A stretch of 64,000 nt of DNA from Rhodobacteraceae bacterium IMCC1335 (lineage in GTDB: Bacteria > Pseudomonadota > Alphaproteobacteria > Rhodobacterales > Rhodobacteraceae), in assembly GCA_039640495.1 (NCBI GenBank), contig CP046864.1, positions 2,901,001 through 2,965,000 of the forward strand, in the 5' to 3' direction. The first letter of the stretch is position 1. Each line of letters begins with the position of its first letter. Shown in pieces: positions 26,223 to 34,200 of this stretch. A program made the position numbers and the translations under genes. The notes beneath the pieces were generated by a model. That model had not been told where the DNA came from. It saw only the letters and a list, made by a program, of their open reading frames with translations, and made no database searches.

Positions 26223-26390
26223 GTAACGGTTGAGTTCAGCATAGTGGATTGGAGGCTAGAGCTAAATGTGCTTTAGTTTAAACTAGCCCGCATTATTCGA
26301 TGGCTTCATTCTTTTGTTTTGTATTATCAGAGGCTGGGGTGGATGAGCTTTCACGCCATATAAAGCTACTCATATAAAAGGAGTTCGGAC

Positions 26391-26705
26391 ATGAGCATTG
26401 CTAACGTCAACATGTTTGAGTTTGAAAATGAAGAGGCATTACAAACTTTTGCTAAGTGGTATGACGGCGATGGTGCAGATGACTATATGAAATATGCGGA
26501 GTGCGAAATCATACTTATGATCAAAACCAGCCCAACATCGTGCTTGACAGTGGCTAGTTACCCAAATGATGCAGCTAGACAAAAAGCAGTAGCATTAAGA
26601 GAAGGTCGGCATAGAGACGCCGTAGCTAACTTCCTTAAAATAGAACATACTCTTGCTCTGGAGGGCGAAGTTACCGCCAAAAGACTAAAAGAGATAATCA
26701 TCTAA
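26391..26705 (+). CDS. Small alpha/beta protein, 'TSPTS' paralogue 1
   Basis: A 104-residue protein with AAGGAG before the ATG. It begins M-S-I-A-N-V-N-M-F-E-F-E-N-E and contains I-I-L-M-I-K-T-S-P-T-S-C-L-T-V-A-S-Y-P-N-D, followed by a charged helix. The gene at 28002 has the same arrangement (I-N-M-I-E-F-D-N-E; A-I-R-T-S-P-T-S-A-M-T-I-S-V-Y-P-N-E), so the two are paralogues. The strand-helix-strand pattern suggests a ferredoxin-like dimeric barrel (monooxygenase-type fold). No function is known to me. Confidence 0.65.
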   Translation: MSIANVNMFEFENEEALQTFAKWYDGDGADDYMKYAECEIILMIKTSPTSCLTVASYPNDAARQKAVALREGRHRDAVANFLKIEHTLALEGEVTAKRLKEIII

Positions 26706-26825
26706 ATAGAGCCTTTCAAATTAAACAAGCAGTATCTTAAGCTTTACCGTTTATAGGCCTTAATAAAATCCTCCTACCCTTAACCAAGATTGAACCTGCT
26801 TACTAAGTGGGGGCTTTAATTGGTC

Positions 26826-27065
26826 TTACATGACATAATATACAAAGAATAAGTTTGGCAGAATGAATGCCGTGCATAAAGCAAAGGTTCTGGCTAAATT
26901 GCCTAATCTAATAAAACCACGGTTCGTTCTATTATCTATACCAAAAAGACATAAGCCCACTGCAGCGCCTCTTGCTTCATTTTTTATTTTTCGTTTTTCG
27001 ATGCTTGCTAGTCCCTCCAAATAACGAGCGTTCAGTTGCGATTTCGCATCATCATGTAACGGCAC
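26826..27065 (-). CDS. Small protein with C-terminal membrane helix, uncertain
   Basis: A 79-codon frame starting with GTG. The first 40 residues are charged, the last 25 (T-F-A-L-C-T-A-F-I-L-P-N-L-F-F-V-Y) hydrophobic. It lies on the same strand as the phage remnants and could be a leftover of a phage gene rather than a functional gene. No ribosome site is convincing. Confidence 0.3.
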   Translation of the reverse strand: MPLHDDAKSQLNARYLEGLASIEKRKIKNEARGAAVGLCLFGIDNRTNRGFIRLGNLARTFALCTAFILPNLFFVYYVM

Positions 27066-27186
27066 TTATAGACCTCAAAATTTTCATTCCTTAATCTTAG
27101 GTAGATGAGGCGTGGTTTGTTGAACTCAAATGGTCATTTAGACGCATCTTCTGAAAAAACGCTAAGCACCTACTGACAGGGAGAAC

Positions 27187-27409
27187 CTATTTCTCATGCC
27201 CCAATCAAACGGCAAAGGCACCCGTCATAATCTCAGTCAGAACAGTGGCGTGAGGTGTCCTCGATCTGATCCACGGCCAGCTCCTAAGCGTGACGGTCGG
27301 CCATTGTGCTTATTTCATGAGCAAGTCGCGCAGCTTCATCTTTGTCTAATACCACTTTATCGATAATATTGGTCACTGGGCCTATAATGCCGCTAAGTAA
27401 TTCTTTCAT
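27187..27409 (-). pseudogene. Degenerate holin of the GTA 3TM type, copy 2
   Basis: Starts M-K-E-L-L-S-G-I-I-G-P-V-T-N-I-I-D-K-V-V and continues D-K-D-E-A-A-R-L-A-H-E-I-S-T-M, the beginning of the 'holin of 3TMs, gene transfer release' family, before a stop. After an internal deletion the remainder reads T-P-H-A-T-V-L-T-E-I-M-T-G-A-F-A-V and ends in L-G-H-E-K-stop. The membrane-spanning middle is gone. Start lies head-to-head with the small gene at 27465, 55 bases away. Confidence 0.65.
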
Positions 27410-27464
27410 TTTGGTAGCCTTTGTTTAGGTTTTTTTGTTAGAAATTTTCAAGAGGAAGAACAAA

Positions 27465-27749
27465 ATGCCAAGCATGTTAATCACAGTAAAAATATCAAAA
27501 GGCTTTGAAACTTGGACCAAGATGGCAAAGTCTTTAGAGAAAGAAGCGGGAGAAGAAGGTGCAAAAGTTATTTGGGCTGCAGCAAATCCTGACGAAACGT
27601 CGATTTATGTAATGATGGATGTTCCAAACCCTGAGTTCATGCAGACATTTGGGCTTAGAGAAGATGTCAAAAAAGCCCGTGAAGAAGCAGGCGCTGATGT
27701 CTCAACGACCACAGTTATTACGCCAATCGGTGATTACTGGTTGGGTTAA
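27465..27749 (+). CDS. Small hypothetical protein of the accessory region
   Basis: A 94-residue protein from the ATG at 27465, which follows AAGAGGAAG; a TTG-type extension to 27435 is unlikely. Begins M-P-S-M-L-I-T-V-K-I-S-K-G-F-E-T-W, has a helix (M-A-K-S-L-E-K-E-A-G-E-E-G) and two short strands (V-I-W-A-A-A-N-P-D-E and S-I-Y-V-M-M-D-V-P-N-P-E), again a ferredoxin-like or antibiotic-biosynthesis-monooxygenase-like layout. Its stop is three bases from the stop of an opposing holin remnant. Function unknown. Confidence 0.65.
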   Translation: MPSMLITVKISKGFETWTKMAKSLEKEAGEEGAKVIWAAANPDETSIYVMMDVPNPEFMQTFGLREDVKKAREEAGADVSTTTVITPIGDYWLG

Positions 27750-27752
27750 CGC

Positions 27753-27970
27753 CTATTTCTCATGCCCCAGCCAAACGGCAAATGTACCTGTCATGGCACC
27801 CGTCACAGTCGCAATCAGAGCAGTGGCGTGAGGTGTCATGGCCTCTGGCGGCAGCGTCATAAACCAATTTAAGACGTCCAGATATGCGTAGCACATCACC
27901 GCCATCATAACGCGTGGCAGTGGCTTCCAGCCAGTATACGTTCCATTGCTATCGTCATTTGATACTTCTA
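27753..27970 (-). pseudogene. C-terminal part of the holin (GTA 3TM type), copy 3
   Basis: The minus strand reads Y-T-G-W-K-P-L-P-R-V-M-M-A-V-M-C-Y-A-Y-L-D-V-L-N-W-F then L-P-P-E-A-M-T-P-H-A-T-A-L-I-A-T-V-T-G and ends L-G-H-E-K-stop. The G-W-K/R-P start of the membrane part and the terminal helix match 3TM holins of the gene-transfer-agent type. The N-terminal half is missing. Confidence 0.65.
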
Positions 27971-28001
27971 AGAATTTGAAAAATTAGAAAAGGAAAAGCA
28001 G

Positions 28002-28310
28002 ATGTCAGTAACCAGAATAAATATGATCGAGTTTGATAACGAAACGGTCGCCGACACCCGTGCAGCTGAATATCAAAAAAATGCGAGAAAACAGTTCCCA
28101 GAGGCAGATTTACTTATCGCTATTAGAACAAGCCCCACTTCAGCTATGACTATCTCAGTATACCCTAATGAAGAAACGGCGGAACGGGCTTTGGAGATGC
28201 GGGATAAAAGGATTGATAGCGAAAGAGATATTTCGGGTTGGCATATGGAAGGTGAAATATCCCTTTTTGACCTCAAACAAGACCATTGCTTAGATGGGCT
28301 ATCCGGGTAA
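28002..28310 (+). CDS. Small alpha/beta protein, 'TSPTS' paralogue 2
   Basis: A 102-residue paralogue of the gene at 26391, preceded by AAAGGAAAAG. Shared blocks are I-N-M-I-E-F-D-N-E-T at the start and A-I-R-T-S-P-T-S-A-M-T-I-S-V-Y-P-N-E near residue 45; the C-terminal third differs. Its stop is five bases from the stop of an opposing phage-gene remnant. The conserved T-S-P-T-S-x-(L/M)-T turn between two strands may form the ligand or dimer contact. Confidence 0.65.
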   Translation: MSVTRINMIEFDNETVADTRAAEYQKNARKQFPEADLLIAIRTSPTSAMTISVYPNEETAERALEMRDKRIDSERDISGWHMEGEISLFDLKQDHCLDGLSG

Positions 28311-28315
28311 CCAAA

Positions 28316-28444
28316 TCATTTTAAACCTCGCAAAAATTCTGTGAAAAAGTACAGCAAGGCAGAACCGCCAATGCTAAGAGCAGTAATCAAGCCCCATGAA
28401 ATATAACGGATGTTTGCCGCTATTTGGCGCCGCCTCGCCTCGGC
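28316..28444 (-). pseudogene. 3' end of a phage-type membrane protein, Y
   Basis: The minus strand reads R-R-R-Q-I-A-A-N-I-R-Y-I-S-W-G then T-A-L-S-I-G-G-S-A-L-L-Y-F-F-T-E-F-L and a stop, that is a charged segment and one membrane helix. Its 5' part is replaced by the terminase fragment at 28445. Not assigned to a family. Confidence 0.45.
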
Positions 28445-28555
28445 TTACTTTTTGCGCTGGCACTTCATCATCTTGATCGGCGAGCCAACCTGAGCGCCCT
28501 CTGGGATCAGGCAATAATGCTCAATAAATGCGCATATCTTTTGGCCGCGTGTCAT
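28445..28555 (-). pseudogene. Terminase large subunit, N-terminal fragment, copy 1
   Basis: Starting at the minus-strand ATG at 28555 the sequence gives 36 residues: M-T-R-G-Q-K-I-C-A-F-I-E-H-Y-C then I-P-E-G-A-Q-V-G-S-P-I-K-M and C-Q-R-K-K, followed by a stop. This is the N-terminus typical of phage terminase large subunits (I-E-x-Y-C-x-x-P-E-G ahead of the F-Q-R-x-F-I helix). The ATPase and nuclease parts are missing. It lies head-to-head with the small gene at 28639. Confidence 0.65.
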
Positions 28556-28638
28556 GATGATATTATCTTTCGTGGCGTAATCATTGACAGAAACGGCTCT
28601 ATGTTTTTCCCTTAAAGTACATCAATTGGGAGGTGAAG

Positions 28639-28902
28639 ATGCTTTTTAAACTTTCGTATTCAATACCAGTAGAATTGCTCAAAGAATGTCAGGAGCGGTT
28701 TAAAAGCGGTGAAGAAAAAACTGATGGGCTTAAGGTAATTGGCAGATGGCATGAAGTGGGTAAAAACCAAGGCTTCATGCTCGCTGAAGCAGACGACATT
28801 ATGGCCGTTGGGACATTCACAAATCAATGGAGCGATTTGTGTAATATGGAGGTTGTTCCCGTAATGACTGACGAACAAGTTGGTCAAATTTTAATGGCAT
28901 AA
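28639..28902 (+). CDS. DUF3303-like small protein
   Basis: An 87-residue protein. The ATG at 28639 has GGGAGG at proper distance; the GTG at 28633 overlaps it. The sequence F-K-L-S-Y-S-I-P near the start, R-F-K-S-G-E-E-K-T-D-G-L-K-V-I-G-R-W-H, then G-F-M-L-A-E-A-D-D and the W-S-D-L-C-N-M-E-V-V-P-V-M segment follow the DUF3303 pattern, a small dimeric alpha/beta-barrel family of unknown function. Its stop lies nine bases from gene X copy C, and its upstream region (about 83 bases to the terminase fragment) is repeated before the gene at 30111. Confidence 0.78.
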   Translation: MLFKLSYSIPVELLKECQERFKSGEEKTDGLKVIGRWHEVGKNQGFMLAEADDIMAVGTFTNQWSDLCNMEVVPVMTDEQVGQILMA

Positions 28903-28911
28903 CGCATAAAA

Positions 28912-28945
28912 CTAATGAGCGGGCTGAGCAATCAGCCCCTCAACA
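28912..28945 (-). pseudogene. 3' end of gene X, copy C
   Basis: Minus strand: C-V-E-G-L-I-A-Q-P-A-H-stop. On the plus strand it forms the hairpin GGGCTGA-GCAA-TCAGCCC after the DUF3303 gene. Confidence 0.6.
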
Positions 28946-29001
28946 CAAAAAAATTCTCTGGTTTTTAATTGTATACACACTTTGTGGCAATAAGGCCGTA
29001 T

Positions 29002-29856
29002 TCATGTTGCTTCAGATACGTCATAGGCGGCTCTGATCAATTCTGCAGGATCTCGTTCAGCCAAACCCATTTTTTCAGAAAAAGCTCGCTGTCTGTCAAA
29101 CCCTTCCAACATAGGTGACCTCATATCAAAGTGATGTAAAATTTTTCTAAACACATCATTATCTTTAGCAGTTCCACTATTAGTAAAGCCAACAGTAGCA
29201 TCATCACCCATTATTTTAGGTATTCTATCCCTAACTACAGGCAGTCCAGCTGGACCCGTGCACAGAATATCAAGTGCCGTTTTAAGTGGTAGTCCGGCTT
29301 TTTTTGCGAGTGGTATCAATTCAGTCAGACCGCTTACATAGATTTGGACCATGCTATTATTAATAGTTTTCATAACCATACCGGTCCCGAGAGGCCCTAC
29401 ATGAAAAATACGCTGAGAGATTGGGGACAAGTGGCCAGCAGCCCGCTCAGCAGAAAAGTCATCACCTCCAATAAAAATACCGCAGGTACCATTTTCTACT
29501 AGCTCTGGGCCACCAGAGATTGGCGCATCGACGAAAATGGCGCCTTTGTCGTATAATTGATCAGCCCGCTCGATTAAGATTTGAGGCGAAACGGTGCTAG
29601 TATCGATAATTTGAATACCTTTAAGGTCAAATCTGAGCAACGCATCTAATATATTTGTCACTGCGGCATCGTCGAATAGGCTTAGGATTAAAATATCATT
29701 TTTCTCGACTAAGGTTTCTAAATTCTCAAAAGTATTTATGCCTTCGGGCGTACGTCCACTTCTGGTCCAACCAGATACATTAATCCCTTTAAAACGCATT
29801 CTACGAGCAATTGCACAGCCCATCTTTCCCAGCCCAATAACTCCAATTTTAACCAT
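29002..29856 (-). CDS. 3-hydroxyisobutyrate dehydrogenase-family NAD(P) oxidoreductase
   Basis: A 284-residue beta-hydroxyacid dehydrogenase. The Rossmann motif I-G-V-I-G-L-G-K-M-G is at residues 3-12 and the family signature A-P-I-S-G-G-P-E-L-V-E-N-G-T near 120-133. The G-T-G-M-V-M-K-T-I-N-N-S segment contains the catalytic lysine (near 168 in the family). The substrate (3-hydroxyisobutyrate, tartronate semialdehyde, 4-hydroxybutyrate or similar) cannot be chosen. AAGGAGGC precedes the ATG. It lies between two blocks of phage remnants and may be an accessory gene. Confidence 0.9.
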   Translation of the reverse strand: MVKIGVIGLGKMGCAIARRMRFKGINVSGWTRSGRTPEGINTFENLETLVEKNDILILSLFDDAAVTNILDALLRFDLKGIQIIDTSTVSPQILIERADQLYDKGAIFVDAPISGGPELVENGTCGIFIGGDDFSAERAAGHLSPISQRIFHVGPLGTGMVMKTINNSMVQIYVSGLTELIPLAKKAGLPLKTALDILCTGPAGLPVVRDRIPKIMGDDATVGFTNSGTAKDNDVFRKILHHFDMRSPMLEGFDRQRAFSEKMGLAERDPAELIRAAYDVSEAT

Positions 29857-29984
29857 TTACGAAGCCTCCTTTTTAATCTTTGTTGCATTCTAATACATAA
29901 ATATTTTTATCGAAAACTATATAAAAACTCTGTTAGCTTAATTTTCGCAATTATGTCTATTGAAGCGCGTGAAAAGATGCAGAG

Positions 29985-30025
29985 GTAAGCCTCAATTAAT
30001 GCGCATATCTTTTGGCGCGTGTCAT
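29985..30025 (-). pseudogene. Terminase large subunit, N-terminal fragment, copy 2
   Basis: From the minus-strand ATG at 30025 the reading M-T-R matches copy 1, then one base is missing; in the shifted frame the sequence of K-I-C-A-x-I-E is still recognisable at DNA level (GATATGCGCATTAATTGAG). The upstream 86 bases are also similar to those upstream of copy 1. Confidence 0.5.
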
Positions 30026-30110
30026 TTCGATATTATTTTTCGTGGCGTAACATTTGACAGAAATGGATTTATGTAATCCGCTTTGAATATTTAAAAATCA
30101 GAAGAGAAAA

Positions 30111-30494
30111 ATGTCAGATGTAATGAATACGTCCGCAGACCGTGACCGCCGTCAGAGATTTGGTGCTCAACGAGGCCGTGATCTTTATTGGGGCATCACT
30201 TTAGGATTAGTGGTAAACGCAGCAACCATGTTTATGATTACTCTTGGTGTAGGCGTTCCAAAATTGGCTATTACGGCAGCAATTGTGGGTAGCTTTATTT
30301 TTGTCTGCATAAATTCCTTTGACTGCATGGACGACTTTAAAGCGAACGCCAATGATATGGGGGAAGAAGAGCGCGCCACCCACCTCGGAAAAAAGCTTTT
30401 AGTTGCACCATGGGGAATGTTTAAAACATTAGTCTTTTTAATATTTGGTGCCATTGGAATATGCCAGCTTCAAGACATGTGGAAAATATTTTAA
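30111..30494 (+). CDS. Small membrane protein of the accessory region
   Basis: A 127-residue protein with a charged N-terminus (residues 1-24, arginine-rich), two membrane helices (about 27-47 and 50-66), a charged loop (D-D-F-K-A-N-A-N-D-M-G-E-E-E-R-A) and a third helix (about 101-120). AGAAGAGAA precedes the ATG. No family recognised. Its stop codon directly touches the stop of gene X copy D on the other strand. Confidence 0.65.
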   Translation: MSDVMNTSADRDRRQRFGAQRGRDLYWGITLGLVVNAATMFMITLGVGVPKLAITAAIVGSFIFVCINSFDCMDDFKANANDMGEEERATHLGKKLLVAPWGMFKTLVFLIFGAIGICQLQDMWKIF

Positions 30495-30525
30495 TTAATG
30501 AGCGGGCTGAGCGATTAACCCATAA
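30495..30525 (-). pseudogene. 3' end of gene X, copy D
   Basis: Minus strand: D-Y-G-L-I-A-Q-P-A-H-stop. The codon for the first leucine is TTA instead of CTG, which breaks the hairpin arm while keeping the peptide. Confidence 0.55.
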
Positions 30526-30555
30526 TCAGAGATCAGCTTTTACAAGGAGACAGCG

Positions 30556-30879
30556 ATGTTATTTGAAAAAATGCATAGCGCATGGAAAGCACGCGATCTT
30601 GAAGGATGGAAATCTTGCCATCATTCGGATTACACATTCGTGAGCCATGCTATGGGCAAAACGATGACTAGGGACGACATGTCTGACGAAATGATGTTGG
30701 GCATGATGCAGACCATAAAACCTGAAAATCAACGTTGTATATATGAAGACAATAACATTTTAGTCGAACACAGTGTTACAACTTTTGCTTCTGGTGACAA
30801 AGAGGCGGTGATGGCAGTCCATATCAAAAAAGATGGTTTGATTTGGAAGACCGAAACTGGCGCAACACCACTTAAATAA
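30556..30879 (+). CDS. NTF2-like small protein, paralogue 3
   Basis: A 107-residue relative of the pair at 25528 and 25869. Motifs in the same order: W-K-S-C-H-H-S-D-Y-T-F-V-S near residue 19, I-Y-E-D-N-N-I-L-V-E-H-S near 65, and H-I-K-K-D-G-L-I-W-K near 92. AAGGAG lies eight bases before the ATG. The gene is followed after one base by gene X copy E on the opposite strand. The separate location, five kilobases from the other two, with different phage flanks, indicates independent insertion or duplication by block. Confidence 0.7.
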   Translation: MLFEKMHSAWKARDLEGWKSCHHSDYTFVSHAMGKTMTRDDMSDEMMLGMMQTIKPENQRCIYEDNNILVEHSVTTFASGDKEAVMAVHIKKDGLIWKTETGATPLK

Positions 30880-30880
30880 G

Positions 30881-31000
30881 CTAATGAACGGGCTGAGAAA
30901 TCAGTCCCTCAATACCAAAATTCTTTAAAGCCGCTCCGGCCTCACCCCAACGTTTACCGGTCCATTAATCGCGCGCGGATCAGAAGCCGCTTAGTATAAC
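30881..31000 (-). pseudogene. 3' end of gene X, copy E
   Basis: Minus strand ends G-I-E-G-L-I-S-Q-P-V-H-stop. Further upstream A-I-N-G is visible and then a shortened, frame-broken version of the R-A-A-L-R-G segment of copy A. The plus-strand hairpin has a GAAA loop. Confidence 0.55.
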
Positions 31001-31173
31001 TTTTATTTTTACTCCCAATCTAAGAAGGGGTTTACTCACAACTTGGACGCATCCGCGGGCGCGCGTGAGGCATTGAAGAATTAAACTTGTCTTAATTTTG
31101 TAGGGGTAAATGTAGGGGTATAATAGATCCCATAGTTATAACACATTGTTTTATATATTAATAATTTGATTGA

Positions 31174-31270
31174 GTGGCGCACCGGGGATGCGACCGAACT
31201 TTTATAAGGTTGTTTATTATCAATATCTTAGTGAGGGGTCATATTGAAAAAGTGGTCCCGAAAGCGGTCC
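31174..31270 (+). repeat. 97-base direct repeat, left copy (candidate att site)
   Basis: Begins GTGGCGCACCGGGGATGCGA and ends GCGGTCC. By eye about 86 of 97 positions match the copy at 50791-50887, with the first 28 bases identical. The first ten bases resemble the reverse complement of a tRNA acceptor end (GGTGCGCCAC), a common integration target, but no complete tRNA can be folded here. Confidence 0.7.
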
Positions 31271-31289
31271 CAACCAAAATAATCTGAGA

Positions 31290-34200
31290 CTACTGGACAG
31301 CATTGATGGCGAGTAATGAAGTTGCAATATTACCTAAAACCCTAGAAACAATATCTGTAAATGCAAGCGGTGTGAGCTTATTTACGTTCGGTGGTACGAT
31401 AATTATGCTACCCGGTGGAATGGGAGTGCTAGAATTTCCAGAGATGTTTTGACCATTTGGAAGTTGTACAAAAATATTCTTTTCATCGGCTAATTCGTCA
31501 AACCCACCGGAATCAATTATGTAATCGTCTATACCCTTAAACGACTGATAAGGCGCGGAAACTGTTCTTTGAACATTACCCATGACAGTCACGTGAGAGG
31601 GACGTTTTGGCACTATTAAAGTGTCTCCGTCTTCCAAAAGGATGGGATTATTTGCATCCTTGAAAGTCACGTTAATCACCTGCCTGCCTGAAGGAGATAA
31701 AGTTTTTAATTGCTCGGCATAACCCAGCACTGCGGCTGCTTGCGACTGCGAGTTTAATGCATCGCTTTGAGCAACAGCTAAAACAGAGCGCGCGACTTTC
31801 TCTGCGAGAAGTTGGTTTTCTTTTGTTGCTTCCAGAACCAATTTTTCTCTAAGGAATTGAACTCCTAATGGATATGCCACCTCTGACAAGCCACCCGCTC
31901 GTTCAATTACATCATGTAAAGTGTCGTTGATTCCAAAAATAAATTTGCCCGGGCTTTTAAGCTCTCCAAGCAAGGTGACTGAACCGACCGCAGCAGTATT
32001 TTTTAGTTTTGGTACGAATATATCGAATGTGCCAGACAATGTTATTGCGGAAGGGTCTATTTCAGTTAAATCTATATTTTTTTCTGATAGTTGCCTAATT
32101 TCGTTATCCACAAGACTGTTCATATACTTCCTAATCACTATCTGTTTAGGATTTGCTGAAGCAGTAAGACCACCAGCTACCTCTAGAAGTTCACTTAACG
32201 TAACTTTGTTTGCAATTGGATAAAGGCCAGGAAACAAAACTCCACCTTGTATGGCAACCGATGCTTCTGAAATAATCGAAGTAGAAAGCGACTTATAGAG
32301 GCTTTGCTGCTCAACTAAGCCTATGATTTCTGGGTTACTTTCTTGCAATTCGAAGGTTTTAATATCGGTTTCGGCGCTATCTAAGCTGGAAACAAGGGCC
32401 ACTCCAGATGAAGCATCGTTTAAATTTTCTGTTTGATTATCAAACCTATTATTTTCTCGAAAAAAATTCCGAGAAAATATAAAAAAGCTTTGCGGCCGAG
32501 ACGAAGAAAAGGCATTTGAAAAGATGTCGTCAGTTGTCTGTACAGAGTGATTATCACCGTCGAATCTGATTGCGAATGGGGTATATAAGTTTTGAGCACT
32601 TTCTAAATTTTGAACGTCTCTAACTTGGTTCAAGGGTACGCCAGGGGCAACAAGCGTATAAAATTCATCGTTGAAAAATATCTTAACTGGTTTTGCTGAA
32701 TCAATCAGCTCAAATAATTTTCCTGAGTTTGGAGCGCCTATTTTATTTCTATTTTGAAGTAAAAACTCTTCTTCAAACGCATAAACATCGAAGCTTAGGT
32801 AACTTTCAAGTTCTAGCTTTGACAATCCCGAATAAGAAGTCGGGACGACCCTATTTTCTGCCCCCTTTATGTGCACAAACATAAAATCGGAATAAAGATC
32901 ATCATATTTCTCAAGGTGAGCATTTATCTTAGAACTTATGGGGCCGTTATAAAGAGATGGTAACAGTGCCACTTTTTCGCCATTGATGAAAATCGAACCT
33001 TTCGTACTTTCCAGCACGCTTTTTAAAAGACCCTTTTCTCGAATTGGCAGTACCGCGCCGAGTAGCGAGCCATAAGATTTCTCATCAAAAATGAAAATTT
33101 GCTGTCCAGAGAGCACTTCGTAAGCATTTGGATTGCTGAAAACATCAGTGACCGACATCGTTTGAGCCTCAACACCATCTGTTACAGCTAAAAAGTCAGC
33201 GTGATTATTTGATAAAACTGACCCATATTTCAGGGCCTCAAATATTGTGAGCCCCTCGTCTACTACGAGCTGATAAGGTTCTATAACCGCGCCAGAAATT
33301 TTAATAGTTTCTTGTTCTTCAGTTTTCGGCAAAGAGAGAATTACCGCCTCGCCAGAAGCAACTTTGCCGTCACGTGATATTGTTTGGGCTCTTACGCTTC
33401 CTACTTCATCGAACGCTAACAACTGAATATTTGTTTGGGGCGCAATCAATCTTGTGCCAGAAAGTTCAAGTAAATCCTTTAACCTTATTTGTTCTCTTTC
33501 CTTTGCAAGCTCATAGATACCCGGCCGGGCAACGAAACCAGTAATCGCTACTGTAGGGCCCTTAGCGTGTATGTGTACGCGAGATGATTGGCTGATTAAT
33601 GGGTCTGATTTAACTTCAGGGGATAATAAAAATTCATAGTAATCTATGGTTACTGGCTCGCTATCTTGTTGTTTTAAAATTATGTTCCGTAAAGACCCAA
33701 TGCTGGAAATACCCCCAACATAAGAGAAAATTTGACTTAACGGTGTGTATGCAGGCACAACGATTGTTTTTGGAGAATTGACCTCGCCTGATACTTGGAC
33801 AGTTACTAATCTAGCGGCATTTAGTTTTACAAAAGCTTGTCCAGACGCATCGTCAAGTTGCAAAATATCAGTTAGCTTTTTTTCTAAATCCTTGATTGTT
33901 AATTGCGAGACGTAAAGCGGCTCTAAGCTGGGTAAAATTAATGAACCTTCTCGGTCAACTGTAATTGAAACGTCCTTTTCCAAAATTCCACGCATAGAAA
34001 TTGCAAGCTCATCGCCCGGCCCCAGAACATAATCTTTTCCGACAGAATTAAAGAAAAGCAGTTCTGGGCTACTCTCAATGGAGAATTGCCGCTCACCGAA
34101 TACTGAAAGAGCAGAACCCGTCAATCTGGCGAAATAGTCAGATATGAAAGAAGGCGCTGAAGTTTTCGGTGGACGAGTTCGTTCAATCACCGCTTGATTT

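Noticed and set aside
22487..30909. Integron with attC-type cassettes
   Set aside because: The repeated hairpins lack the attC core sites, no integron-type integrase is visible, and the repeats are explained by the coding 3' end of gene X.
31174..31200. tRNA gene suggested by the GGTGCGCCAC acceptor-like end of the 97-base repeat
   Set aside because: No matching T-arm, anticodon arm or 5' acceptor strand can be found; at most a degenerate tRNA end.
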